DNA of 64,000 bases from positions 1,178,001 through 1,242,000 of the forward strand of contig NZ_CP114285.2 of the NCBI RefSeq assembly GCF_027111255.2, written 5' to 3'. The position numbers were made by a program, and so were the translations under genes. Source of the stretch: Flavobacterium flavigenum. GTDB lineage: Bacteria; Bacteroidota; Bacteroidia; Flavobacteriales; Flavobacteriaceae. Below, piece by piece: positions 50,031 through 58,316 of the stretch (its first letter is position 1; each line of letters begins with the position of its first letter). The notes under the pieces were generated by a model. The model was not told where the DNA came from and made no database searches. It worked only from the letters and a program-made list of their open reading frames with translations.

Positions 50031-50906
50031 ATGGAATTACGTCACTTAAAATATTTCTTAGCTGTAGCCGAAGAACTAAATTTTACAAAAGCTGCAGAAA
50101 AACTCTTCATTTCCCAGCCGCCTTTAAGTCGCCAAATAGCTGAATTAGAAGAAGAACTTCAGGCCAAGCTCTTCATTCGAAACAATAAAAAAGTAGAATT
50201 GACCGAACCTGGAAAATATTTTAAAGAAGAAGTCACAGTACTTTTTCAGAATCTGGAACGGATTTCTGTGAAAACAAAAAAGATGGCAGAGAACGTTTCG
50301 GGCGAATTCAGAATCGCTTATATAAGTTCGATTTATTCGTCTGTTATTTCCGATTTAATAAAACATCTTAAAGCAAAGTTTCCGTATGTTAATTTCAAAC
50401 TTTTCGAAATTTCAACCACCAAACAAATCGATGCTTTAGAACAAGGAAAAATCGAAATGGGAATCATCAGGTCACCCATTCATTCGCCCAAAATAAAATC
50501 ACATTTGTGGTTTAAGGATGGATTTTCATTGGCTTACAATAAAAACATCTTTCAGATAAAATCAGAAAACGAGATCTTAAAACTGCAAAATGAAACATTT
50601 GTGTTTTTCAATAAAGATTATGCACCGCATTATCATGAAGTTTTATTAGAACTTTGTGCTTTTTATGGTTTTACACCGAAGATCATTCACGAAGCGAATA
50701 ATATCAATTCGATCGTTCAATTAGTAAAAAATGGTTTAGGGATTTCAATTGTTCCATCCAACATTGCTAAAAATAATCAAGATTTAGAAATTGGATTCAT
50801 TGAATTGAAAAAGGTAAATCTGTGTACGAATGTTTCTTTAATAACTTCAAAAGATGATCATTCTGAAATCACGCAATCAGCGGTTGATTTTTTATTGAAA
50901 GGATAA
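50031..50906 (+). CDS. LysR-family transcriptional regulator
   Basis: 291 residues. The winged helix-turn-helix opens MELRHLKYFLAVAEELNFTK, followed by AAEKLFISQPPLSRQIAELE. The effector domain begins near residue 90 (SGEFRIAYISSIYSS) with LVKNGLGISIVPSNIA near the end. The operator palindrome ends a base before its start codon, which implies autorepression. Likely targets are itself and the divergent methyltransferase gene. The effector is unknown. Confidence 0.93.
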   Translation: MELRHLKYFLAVAEELNFTKAAEKLFISQPPLSRQIAELEEELQAKLFIRNNKKVELTEPGKYFKEEVTVLFQNLERISVKTKKMAENVSGEFRIAYISSIYSSVISDLIKHLKAKFPYVNFKLFEISTTKQIDALEQGKIEMGIIRSPIHSPKIKSHLWFKDGFSLAYNKNIFQIKSENEILKLQNETFVFFNKDYAPHYHEVLLELCAFYGFTPKIIHEANNINSIVQLVKNGLGISIVPSNIAKNNQDLEIGFIELKKVNLCTNVSLITSKDDHSEITQSAVDFLLKG

Positions 50907-50933
50907 GTTTGCTACAAATTTTTACAAATTAAT

Positions 50934-51119
50934 CTCGCAAAGACGCGAAGACGCAAAGTTTTTCTCATTTTTTTGTCATTTCGACGAAGGAGAAATCGCA
51001 CACGTAACCACAAAGATTGTGGATAATTATTGTAGAATTTCTAGTGTGATTTCTCCTTCGTCGAAATGACAAACAGAGCAATTAATTATTGAAACTTCGC
51101 GCCTTCTCGTCTTTGCGAG
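50934..51119. repeat. Outer palindromic repeat (family D) interrupted by a family A element
   Basis: The left arm CTCGCAAAGACGCGAAG... (50934-50958) and the right arm ...CTCGTCTTTGCGAG (51095-51119) are near reverse complements over 25 bp. Between them sits the complete family A palindrome at 50975-51070. Fragments of the same phrase occur at 45140-45165 and 49855-49865. It occupies the LysR-to-DUF2130 gap, where no gene is seen. Confidence 0.75.
50975..51070. repeat. Dispersed palindromic repeat family A, copy 3 (inverted)
   Basis: 96 bp with perfect ends GTCATTTCGACGAAGGAG and its reverse complement. The core is in the opposite orientation to copies 1 and 2: the reverse complement reads CACTAGAAATTCTACAATAA then CAATCTTTGTGGTTACG, nearly identical to copy 1. 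This shows that the element can occur in either orientation. Confidence 0.9.
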
Positions 51120-51282
51120 ATGTTCATCCCAAACAAAATCCATAAAATCCTTTTAATCTGTGGCACAAAATTCATAGCCATACAAAAAATTAGTTACAAT
51201 TTAGTACCGAAATCCACACCATAAAAAGAGAACTTTTAAATACCTTAGCAAATTATAATTCCACTCCATAAAATCAATAAAA

Positions 51283-52560
51283 ATGGCTGAACAATCTTCA
51301 ATTCAGTGCCCAAACTGCGGAACTCCTATCGATGTAAATGATGTTTTAAAACACCAGTTAGAAGACAGCATCCGTAAAGAATTTCAGCAAAAAGCTACGA
51401 TTCAAAACCGTGAATTAGAGCTTAAAAACGAGCAATTCGAAAAAGCCAAAGCCGAATTTGAAGCTAAGAAAAAACAAGAAAATGAACTTTTTGCGGAGCG
51501 TTTGGAACGTGAAAAAAAAGCAGCCGAAAAAGAAATTGGCGAAAAGCTGAAAACCAAGCTTGAAGAAGAAAACAAAGACCGTTTGTTATTGATGGAAAAA
51601 GAACTTTCTGAAAAGTCTGAAAAAATCAGGGAACTAAATAAAATGCAAGGTGAAATTGCCAAATTGCAACGCGAAAAACTGGAAATGAAAGAAGCCATCC
51701 AGGCCGAAGCCGAAAAGCAATTGAATGCACAATTGACTTTGGAACGTGAAAAAATCAGAAAACAGGAAGACGATAAAAATGAGTTAAAATTCAAAGAACT
51801 TCAGAAACAACTGGAAGAACAAAAAAAGCTGACTGAAGAAATGAAACGCAAGCAGGAACAAGGTTCCATGCAATTACAGGGTGAAGTAATGGAACTGGCA
51901 ATCGAAGAATGGCTAGCCAACAACTTCCCTCTTGACAGTATTGACGAAGTCAAAAAAGGGGCAAACGGTGCCGACTGTCTTCAAATTGTAAATACTCGTG
52001 AACATCAAAACTGCGGTTCTATTTATTACGAAAGCAAACGTACCAAAGCATTTCAACCTTCATGGATTGAAAAATTCAAAAACGATATCCGAACCAAAAG
52101 AGCCAATATTGGTGTTTTAGTTACCGAAGTTATGCCAGCCGGAATGGAACGAATGGGCATGCGAGACGGCATCTGGATTTGTACTTATGACGAATTTAAA
52201 GGCTTAAGCGCTGTTCTGCGCCAATCAATAATTCAGGTGAGCCAGGCTGTTCAGGCACAGGAAAACAAAGGTGATAAAATGTCGATGTTATACGATTTTT
52301 TAACTAGCAACGAATTCCGTTTGCAGATTGAAGGAATCGTAGAAGGTTTCACCCAAATGCAGGGCGATTTAGATGCTGAAAAAAGAGCCATGCAGCGAAT
52401 CTGGAAACAGCGCGAGAAGCAAATCGAAAAAGTGGTACATAACACCTTAGGAATGTACGGCTCAATTCGTGGTATTGCCGGAAATGCAGTTCAGACCGTA
52501 AGAGCTTTAGAACTCGATTTTATTGAAGACGATAATGACGATCCTAAAGAATTAGAATAA
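51283..52560 (+). CDS. DUF2130 protein (zinc-ribbon start, coiled coil, nuclease-like C-terminus)
   Basis: 425 residues. The N-terminus has a CPNC pair (IQCPNCGTPIDVND). Residues about 30-205 are a long charged coiled coil. The DUF2130 domain (about 205-425) contains GADCLQIV and SIYYESKRTKAFQPSW, a D...ExK arrangement like PD-(D/E)xK nucleases, then MRDGIWICTYDEF. The function has not been established; comparison with restriction-endonuclease-like folds is based on the motif. It stands alone between repeat-rich gaps. Confidence 0.85.
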   Translation: MAEQSSIQCPNCGTPIDVNDVLKHQLEDSIRKEFQQKATIQNRELELKNEQFEKAKAEFEAKKKQENELFAERLEREKKAAEKEIGEKLKTKLEEENKDRLLLMEKELSEKSEKIRELNKMQGEIAKLQREKLEMKEAIQAEAEKQLNAQLTLEREKIRKQEDDKNELKFKELQKQLEEQKKLTEEMKRKQEQGSMQLQGEVMELAIEEWLANNFPLDSIDEVKKGANGADCLQIVNTREHQNCGSIYYESKRTKAFQPSWIEKFKNDIRTKRANIGVLVTEVMPAGMERMGMRDGIWICTYDEFKGLSAVLRQSIIQVSQAVQAQENKGDKMSMLYDFLTSNEFRLQIEGIVEGFTQMQGDLDAEKRAMQRIWKQREKQIEKVVHNTLGMYGSIRGIAGNAVQTVRALELDFIEDDNDDPKELE

Positions 52561-52581
52561 TTTTTTAGGATAACTATCAGT

Positions 52582-52671
52582 AGCTTGTTCCAGCTGTACA
52601 CTCTATCTTTATGTTCCCGATAGCCATCGGGAACATAAAAGGATGCAGTTCCCATCTGGGCTAGGCTGTCA
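52582..52671. repeat. Dispersed hairpin repeat family C, copy 2
   Basis: Contains CAGCTGTACACTCTATC, a perfect hairpin TTATGTTCCCGAT / ATCGGGAACATAA, then AAGGATGCAGTTCCCATC and GGGCTA. The layout matches 48028-48117, but the stem sequence differs, so stem pairing is kept while the sequence changes. It lies just after the DUF2130 stop and may act as its terminator. Confidence 0.65.
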
Positions 52672-52850
52672 TTTCTTAAGACCTTTAAACTTTCAGAAGC
52701 ATTATTTTTTCCAAATTATAGTCCAATTTTTCATGTAGAATTGTTAAGAAATTTTGATTTTTATTTTTAGGTAAAAATTCAAAATATTCGTTTTCAACAC
52801 CTTAATGTTTTTTATTTACTAAAAACTTAACATTGGGAGGCTTGTTTTAT

Positions 52851-52904
52851 AATTATCTTTACTTAACAATCAGATAACAATTTAGTTACATTGTAAAGAT
52901 AATT
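52851..52904. promoter_or_regulatory. Perfect 12-bp inverted repeat before the lysine-rich gene
   Basis: AATTATCTTTAC (52851-52862) and GTAAAGATAATT (52893-52904), separated by 30 nt, lie 21 bp before the ATG at 52926. The left arm includes TATCTTTA, close to a -7 box (ATTG at 52832-52835 is 18 bp upstream of it). It could be a regulator binding pair or an mRNA leader stem. Confidence 0.55.
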
Positions 52905-52925
52905 CTCATTAAATGCACTTATAAT

Positions 52926-53507
52926 ATGGAAAACAAGACCGAAGAAACAACTACCGAGAAAATTGATTCTCCAAAAACTGAAAATATTCAGCCGGCTGCA
53001 GAAAACGAAAATTCACCGGAAATAAAAAAGCCTGTCCGAAGAGCTCCGGCTAAAGCAACTCCTGCTAAATCTGCTACAGCGGGCACAGCAAAAACTCCTG
53101 TAAAACCTACAGCAGCTGCTAAAACGGCAGCAATAAAAAAAGCTCCTGCAAAAAATATAGTATCTACAACGGAACAACCAGAAGAAATAGCTGTAGAATC
53201 TGCTGTTACTGAATCAATTCAAACTACAAACGAAGTTGCTGTTACAGAAACTTCAAAAGACAAATCCGATAAAAAGAAGAAAAAAGTGAAAGACAAAGAA
53301 AAAGACAAAGCCAAAAAGAAATTAGCGAAGAAAAAAGAGAAAGCTAAAAAAGACAAAAAGAAAGAAAAAGCGAAAAAAGCAAAACTAAAAGCGGCTGCCA
53401 AGAAAAAGGAAAAAGCTAAAAAAGCTAAGGAAAAAGCGAAAGCTAAAAAAATAGCAAAAAAGAAAGCAAAGTCTAAAAAAAAGGCAAAAGCTAAAAAGAA
53501 AAAATAA
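52926..53507 (+). CDS. Lysine/alanine-rich histone H1-like protein
   Basis: 193 residues of very biased composition. Residues 1-35 are acidic, 35-75 are proline/alanine/lysine-rich (PVRRAPAKATPAKSA), 80-110 are again acidic, and from about 110 to the end the protein consists almost wholly of Lys, Ala and Glu (KKKEKAKKAKEKAKAKK). This resembles histone H1-like or lysine-rich nucleoid proteins of bacteria; binding of DNA or RNA is inferred from charge. Low-complexity tails usually vary in length between strains. An inverted repeat precedes it and a terminator follows. Confidence 0.8.
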   Translation: MENKTEETTTEKIDSPKTENIQPAAENENSPEIKKPVRRAPAKATPAKSATAGTAKTPVKPTAAAKTAAIKKAPAKNIVSTTEQPEEIAVESAVTESIQTTNEVAVTETSKDKSDKKKKKVKDKEKDKAKKKLAKKKEKAKKDKKKEKAKKAKLKAAAKKKEKAKKAKEKAKAKKIAKKKAKSKKKAKAKKKK

Positions 53508-53514
53508 TATTGAG

Positions 53515-53547
53515 AAAGGTTTGACTTGAATAAGTTGAACCTTTTTT
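53515..53547 (+). terminator. Terminator of the lysine-rich gene
   Basis: Stem AAAGGTT / AACCTTT extended by GACTT / AAGTT across a single mismatch, then a run of seven T. It begins 8 bp after the stop codon. Confidence 0.85.
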
Positions 53548-53564
53548 TATTACCGCTCCTACTA

Positions 53565-53649
53565 GTCATTGCGAGGGACGAAGCAAACACACTCGAATAT
53601 CCACAACAGTTGACAATGCTAATGAGATTGCTTCGTCCCTCGCAAAGAC
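53565..53649. repeat. Diverged palindromic repeat related to family A
   Basis: 85 bp between arms GTCATTGCGAGGGACGAAGC and its near reverse complement ending CCCTCGCAAAGAC. It keeps the GTCATT-CGA...GAC frame and the CCACAA...TTGACAATG core style of family A but has its own arm sequence (GCGAGGGACGAAGCAA). It lies 13 bp from the moaA stop codon and could end that operon's transcript. Confidence 0.7.
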
Positions 53650-53662
53650 AAAACAATAAAAA

Positions 53663-54670
53663 TTACCCCCCAATCGCAATCATACTGCGATTATCGAAGT
53701 GCAGTTTCGGATCATCCATTTCAGAAATTGTAACCATACCTGATCTGACTTCCTTTTTGCTTTTTACAGATGCTGATATCAATTCGGTAATGGATTCGCC
53801 GTTTCTGAAAGCGGTCAACAAATCGGTTTCAGAATTGGAAAAAAGACAGTTTTTAATTTTTCCGTTTGCTGTGAGGCGGATTCGGTTACAGCTGTCACAA
53901 AACGGATTCGTAATCGAACTTATGATTCCGAAATCGCCCTGAAAACCTTTAATTTTATAAGTTCTGGCCGTGAAGTTTTTCTCATCCTCCAATTTCTGAA
54001 TTTTATCAGAAGTAAAACAAGTCTCAACCTTTGATAAAATTTCATTTTGTGATACCATTTTGCTCCTGTCCCACTCGTTTCCTGCAAAAGGCATAAATTC
54101 AATAAAACGGACAGAAATGGGTAATGATTCCGTTAAATTGATAAAATCGGTAATTTCATTGTCATTAAATCCTTTCATCAAAACGACATTTACTTTCACC
54201 TGAAAATCATGATTCAAAAGTAAATGCAGATTATCAATCACTTTTTCAAACTGATTTCGAAGTGTTATCGAATGAAATTTTGATGAAACCACAGTATCTA
54301 AACTCAGATTTATTTTTTTGATGTTGGCATTCTTTAAAACTTCAATATGACGGTCGATTAAAATACCGTTGGTGGTAATGGAAAGTGAAACGTCTAAGGC
54401 TGATAATTTCGAAACAATTTCAGGAAAATCTTTTCGCAACAAAGGCTCTCCGCCAGTTAATCTGATTTTATCGACACCATTTTGTACAAAGGTTTGGGCA
54501 ATGGAAAAAATCTCATCCGCCGTCATTAAGCTGGCTTTAGGAGACAATGCGATTCCGTCAGCGGGCATGCAGTACGTACAACGCAGATTGCATTTCTCTA
54601 ACAGCGAAATACGCAAATAGTTGTGTTTTCGCCCAAAATCATCCGTTAAAATGGTTTTAGAGGGTGTCAT
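53663..54670 (-). CDS. moaA: GTP 3',8-cyclase MoaA
   Basis: Radical-SAM enzyme starting molybdopterin synthesis, 335 residues. The N-terminal 4Fe-4S cluster cysteines are 27, 31 and 34 in EKCNLRCTYCMP, and LTGGEPLLRKD follows. The C-terminal cluster region is NPFCDSCNRIRLTANGKIKN with a third Cys in NCLF. The protein ends IAIGG, the C-terminal GG required by MoaA. Its start overlaps the end of moaCB by 14 bp, so translation is probably coupled. Last gene of the cluster. Confidence 0.96.
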   Translation of the reverse strand: MTPSKTILTDDFGRKHNYLRISLLEKCNLRCTYCMPADGIALSPKASLMTADEIFSIAQTFVQNGVDKIRLTGGEPLLRKDFPEIVSKLSALDVSLSITTNGILIDRHIEVLKNANIKKINLSLDTVVSSKFHSITLRNQFEKVIDNLHLLLNHDFQVKVNVVLMKGFNDNEITDFINLTESLPISVRFIEFMPFAGNEWDRSKMVSQNEILSKVETCFTSDKIQKLEDEKNFTARTYKIKGFQGDFGIISSITNPFCDSCNRIRLTANGKIKNCLFSNSETDLLTAFRNGESITELISASVKSKKEVRSGMVTISEMDDPKLHFDNRSMIAIGG

Positions 54671-55571
54671 GATTTTTTCCTTTTAGAATATGAAAAACGT
54701 GCAGCAAATGCGGAAAAACAGCATCCATAGATTCTCTCGCTCCATTTGTTGATCCCGGCAAAGCCAAAACTATACTTTTTCCTAAAGTTCCTGCAACCGT
54801 TCTTGACAACATGGCATACGGCATTCGTTGCTGACCATAATCACGAATGGCTTCTTCTATTCCGGGAATCCTGCTTTCTAATAATGGCGAAAGTGCTTCG
54901 GGCGTTACATCCCTTGGCGATAATCCTGTTCCTCCCGTAAAAATTACTAATTGGTTTTCTTTAGCGAAAGCTTTTGTTCGCTCCTGAATCATATCAATTT
55001 CATCCGGAATAATCTCGTAATGCGCTGTTTCCACACCACAAGCGTTTAATTTCTCTACAATAATTTTACCTGAACGATCTTCTTTATCTCCTGCAAAAAT
55101 CGAATCGGAACAAACAAAAACTGCAGCTTTAATTGTATTCGGAAATTTATTTTTGAAAGACGATTTACCGCCTTCTTTGTTGATTAATTTAATAGTCGAA
55201 ATTTCGATTTCCTTATCAATTGGTTTCAGCATATCGTACATTGTTAGTGCTACAATTGACGCGCCGTGCATAGCCTCTACCTCTACTCCAGTTTTGTAAA
55301 CGGTTTTTACTTTGAAAATAATATGAATTTCTAAATTTTCAATTTTATATTCTACTGAAGTAAATTCAATTGGCAATGGGTGGCAATCCGGAATTGATAA
55401 GTGTGTATTCTTAACTGCAAACAAGCCAGCCGTTTTAGCCATTTCCAGCACATTACCTTTCGGCACCAGATTATTGACAACTGCATCAATTGTTTCCTGT
55501 TTGCTTACTTTGACAATTGCTGTGGCTGTTGCGACTCTTAATGTGCTTATTTTATGCGTAATATCTACCAT
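54657..55571 (-). CDS. moaCB: MoaC-MoaB/MogA fusion
   Basis: 304 residues in two parts. Residues 1-145 are MoaC (cyclic pyranopterin monophosphate synthase): VDITHKISTLRVA, IPDCHPLPIEF and VEAMHGASIVALTMYDMLK. Residues about 150-304 are a MogA/MoaB-type domain: AAVFVCSDSIFAGDKEDRSG, VIFTGGTGLSPRDVTPEAL and LALPGSTNGARESMD, which adenylylates molybdopterin. The fusion is known in Bacteroidota and other groups. It lies 9 bp after moaE and overlaps moaA. Confidence 0.95.
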   Translation of the reverse strand: MVDITHKISTLRVATATAIVKVSKQETIDAVVNNLVPKGNVLEMAKTAGLFAVKNTHLSIPDCHPLPIEFTSVEYKIENLEIHIIFKVKTVYKTGVEVEAMHGASIVALTMYDMLKPIDKEIEISTIKLINKEGGKSSFKNKFPNTIKAAVFVCSDSIFAGDKEDRSGKIIVEKLNACGVETAHYEIIPDEIDMIQERTKAFAKENQLVIFTGGTGLSPRDVTPEALSPLLESRIPGIEEAIRDYGQQRMPYAMLSRTVAGTLGKSIVLALPGSTNGARESMDAVFPHLLHVFHILKGKNHDTL

Positions 55572-55580
55572 TGCTTATTT

Positions 55581-56012
55581 TTAGGTATTTTGTTTCCAGG
55601 TGAAAGTATCGTTTTCAAACATTTCTTTGCCAAAAATCGGCACATCGGTTTTAATCCAGTTAACGATAGCTTCTGTGGCTTCGTAGACTTGTTTCCTGCG
55701 TGTTGCAGATACAAATACAAACAAACAGATTTCGCCTGCTTTTACTACGCCTAAACTGTGATAAATATGCATACAGGTCAGGTCGAATTTGGCAAATGCT
55801 TTTTCGCGGATGGTGTGTAAAGCTTCGTTCGCCATATCGGTATAAGCGGAATAATCAATCGCAACAACCGTATTATCATGGATTACATCGGCACGAACTT
55901 GCCCCAGAAAGATATTATGTGCACCAATCGTATGTTTTGATTGATGTTTGGCTATTGAATCAGCAATAAATACCGGCGAAATTGGTCCTTCTACAAATAC
56001 ATTTTTACTCAT
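55581..56012 (-). CDS. moaE: Molybdopterin synthase large subunit MoaE
   Basis: 143 residues from the ATG at 56012 (MSKNVFVEGPISP); the upstream ATG at 56063 adds a basic leader not typical of the family. Motifs: GAHNIFLGQVR, VAIDYSAYTDMANEAL, HIYHSLGVVKAGEICLFVFV and PIFGKEMFENDTFTWK with the catalytic lysines near the end. It works with MoaD, encoded two genes upstream. The 183-bp gap before it holds a repeat remnant, so a separate promoter is possible. Confidence 0.95.
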   Translation of the reverse strand: MSKNVFVEGPISPVFIADSIAKHQSKHTIGAHNIFLGQVRADVIHDNTVVAIDYSAYTDMANEALHTIREKAFAKFDLTCMHIYHSLGVVKAGEICLFVFVSATRRKQVYEATEAIVNWIKTDVPIFGKEMFENDTFTWKQNT

Positions 56013-56110
56013 TTTTTTTATTTTTTTAAGCCACAGATTATATAGCTTAATTGTTTTTACCACAAATTACACAAATTTTCACAAAATTAATTTCATGTAG
56101 AAAGGTTAGC

Positions 56111-56160
56111 GACATTCTGTGCGGAGTTACTTGCGAAGATTCTTCGTTCCTCAGAATGAC
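56111..56160. repeat. Truncated palindromic repeat
   Basis: GACATTCTGTGCGGAGTTAC on the left and GATTCTTCGTTCCTCAGAATGAC on the right share the GTCATTCTGAGGAACGAAG style of arm related to family A, but the left arm is largely lost. It lies between moeB and moaE. Confidence 0.4.
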
Positions 56161-56195
56161 AAACAATACGGATAACTACAGCTTTTAATCGTTGA

Positions 56196-57272
56196 CTATA
56201 TTTTTATTTCTTTAGTTAATAATTGTTTTAGTGCCAAAACTCCACCAACAACATTTTTTACATTTTTAAACTGATGTTTCTGAAGCAATTCAACCGCCAT
56301 TTTACTCCTGATTCCGGATTGACAATAAACGTAAATAGTCTGGGTTGAATTTAACTTTTCTAATTCATTTTCTAAATTCATTAACGGAATCTGGATTTCA
56401 TTTTTGAAATTAATTTTCGGAAGTTCATCTGCATTTCGAACATCTAAAAAAAGAATTTTCTCAGAATCCATTTCTTCCAAAACAGCTTCAGCATCTATTT
56501 CATTTTCAGTATTTTCAAAGATCATATATTTTTCTTCGAAAGCAATTTTGTCAATCAAAAAGGAACTGTTTTTTTCAAAATCATATTTCTGCTGCTCGTT
56601 ATTCAGAATATTATAAACCAATATTTTACCACTTAGCACTTCTCCATTACCCAGAATAATTTTTATTACTTCATTAGCCTGCAGCAGACCTATAATTCCA
56701 ACTGAAATTCCGATAACTCCCGCCTCAATACAATTTACAGACGAACTGTTTTCATCCGGATACAAACATCTGTACGTTGGGCCATTTCGATAATTAAAAA
56801 CCGAAACCTGTCCCTGAAACCTGAAAATTGATCCGTAAACCATTGGTTTATTTGTTATCAGACAGGCATCATTTATGAGGTATTTTACTTGAAGATTATC
56901 TGTTGCGTCAACAATAATATCATATTTTTCGAATAAAGCAATGGCATTTTTCCCTGAAAGTTTTTCAGCAACAGCGTTTACTTTTACATCGGGATTCAAT
57001 TCTGCAGCCATTGCTTTGGCTTCTTCAACCTTATATTTTCCAACCGATGAACTTTTATAAATCACCTGGCGCTGTAAATTTGAAACTTCGACTACGTCAT
57101 CATCTACAATTCCTATTTCGCCAACTCCTGCAGCTGCTAAATATGGCAATATCGCAGCACCCAAACCTCCTGCCCCAATAATTAAAACTTTGGATTTTAA
57201 TAATTTGTACTGGCCATTTTCTCCAATTTCAGGAAGAATGATTTGTCGGTTATAACGGGAAGATGCATTCAT
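56196..57272 (-). CDS. moeB: MoeB/ThiF-type sulfur-carrier adenylyltransferase with rhodanese domain
   Basis: 358 residues. The E1-like adenylation domain (1-245) has SRYNRQIILPEIGENGQ, VLIIGAGGLGAAILPYLAAA, IVDDDVVEVSNLQRQVIY and DATDNLQVKYLINDAC. It would activate the C-terminal Gly-Gly of MoaD, encoded 10 bp upstream. The second CxxC of the usual zinc site is not apparent. The rhodanese domain (about 262-358) has LFLDVRNADELP and VYCQSGIRSK with Cys317 as the persulfide carrier, so sulfur transfer is built into the same chain. Confidence 0.92.
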   Translation of the reverse strand: MNASSRYNRQIILPEIGENGQYKLLKSKVLIIGAGGLGAAILPYLAAAGVGEIGIVDDDVVEVSNLQRQVIYKSSSVGKYKVEEAKAMAAELNPDVKVNAVAEKLSGKNAIALFEKYDIIVDATDNLQVKYLINDACLITNKPMVYGSIFRFQGQVSVFNYRNGPTYRCLYPDENSSSVNCIEAGVIGISVGIIGLLQANEVIKIILGNGEVLSGKILVYNILNNEQQKYDFEKNSSFLIDKIAFEEKYMIFENTENEIDAEAVLEEMDSEKILFLDVRNADELPKINFKNEIQIPLMNLENELEKLNSTQTIYVYCQSGIRSKMAVELLQKHQFKNVKNVVGGVLALKQLLTKEIKI

Positions 57273-57282
57273 AAATTATAAA

Positions 57283-57519
57283 TTATCCTCCGGCAAAAGG
57301 AGGCAGTAAAGCGACAATATCACTTGTCTTTAAAGCATAATCGGTTGTTTTTGAAACTATCTTCTGATTGACGGCAACGCTGAAAGAAAGCGATTCGAAA
57401 CGGTATTTTTCTTCTAAATCCTGCAATAAATCCTGCAGGGAAATATTCGAAGAAATTACATTTTCGAATGAACATTGTGTTTTTTCGGCGACAGCTCCAA
57501 AATACTTAACTTCAATCAT
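57283..57519 (-). CDS. moaD: Molybdopterin synthase small subunit MoaD
   Basis: 78-residue ubiquitin-like sulfur carrier: MIEVKYFGAVAEKTQCSF and the C-terminal LLPPFAGG tail that is thiocarboxylated. It lies 2 bp after cobA and 10 bp before moeB, its activating enzyme. Length and tail are standard. Confidence 0.94.
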   Translation of the reverse strand: MIEVKYFGAVAEKTQCSFENVISSNISLQDLLQDLEEKYRFESLSFSVAVNQKIVSKTTDYALKTSDIVALLPPFAGG

Positions 57520-57521
57520 TA

Positions 57522-58310
57522 TTATAGATTTAAATTCTGAAATATAAATTCATCTTCAAAATGTTCCTGAAAATAAGAAGTCAGTTTTGAAGTATTTTTT
57601 ACCACTTCACCAATCACAATAATGGCTGGTGATGAAATATTTTTTTCGGCAACTAATTTAGTAATTGAGCTAATGTTTCCCTCCACTTTTTGTTCCGAAT
57701 TTTTAGTTCCGTTTTGAATAATCGCAATTGGCAGATCATCGGTACGATTGGTTTTATAAATGTCAACGATTTCATTTAATTTATGCATCCCCATCAAAAT
57801 AACCACCGTCGCAGCCGATTTGGATGCTAAATATACATCTTTTGATAATTCATGGCTGGAAGTTGTACCTGTAATCACCCAGAAACTTTCAGCAACTTTT
57901 CGTTGTGTAAGACTGATTCCCACTGAAGCCGGAACACCTAATGCTGATGAAATCCCGGGAACAACAGCTGTTTCTAATCCGAACTTTTCTGAATATTCGA
58001 TTTCTTCACTTCCACGCCCAAAAATAAACGGATCTCCGCCTTTCAAACGTACCACATGTCCGTAACGGTTTGCCATTGACACAATCAACTCGTTAATCTG
58101 ATCCTGTGTATAAGCATGACATCCTAAACGCTTGCCTACAAAAACGATCTCTGCTTTTGTTGCATATTGCAATAATTCTTCATTTACTAAAGCATCATAC
58201 AAAACTACGTCGGCATTTTCTAACGCTTTTATTGCTTTCAGCGTAATCAATTCAACATCTCCCGGGCCTGCGCCTACTACTGTTAACTTTGGTGTTCTTG
58301 AGTTTTGCAT
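57522..58310 (-). CDS. cobA: Uroporphyrinogen-III C-methyltransferase
   Basis: 262-residue SUMT: KLTVVGAGPGDVELITLKAI, VVLYDALVNEELL, VRLKGGDPFIFGRGSEE, and GVPASVGISLTQR. It makes precorrin-2 for siroheme, the cofactor of nitrite and sulfite reductases. The Met1-CobA domain is alone, without the dehydrogenase/ferrochelatase part of CysG. Its position between mobA (6 bp) and moaD (2 bp) couples siroheme and Moco supply, as expected for assimilatory nitrate reduction. Confidence 0.95.
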   Translation of the reverse strand: MQNSRTPKLTVVGAGPGDVELITLKAIKALENADVVLYDALVNEELLQYATKAEIVFVGKRLGCHAYTQDQINELIVSMANRYGHVVRLKGGDPFIFGRGSEEIEYSEKFGLETAVVPGISSALGVPASVGISLTQRKVAESFWVITGTTSSHELSKDVYLASKSAATVVILMGMHKLNEIVDIYKTNRTDDLPIAIIQNGTKNSEQKVEGNISSITKLVAEKNISSPAIIVIGEVVKNTSKLTSYFQEHFEDEFIFQNLNL

Positions 58311-58316
58311 AATCTA

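Noticed and set aside
51402..51794. 130-residue Ser/Phe-rich minus-strand frame
   Set aside because: Antisense of the coiled-coil part of the DUF2130 gene; biased composition only.
53219..53656. 145-residue minus-strand frame rich in Phe and Leu
   Set aside because: It is the antisense of the lysine-rich gene (AAA/AAG read as TTT/CTT), so the long frame is a compositional artefact.
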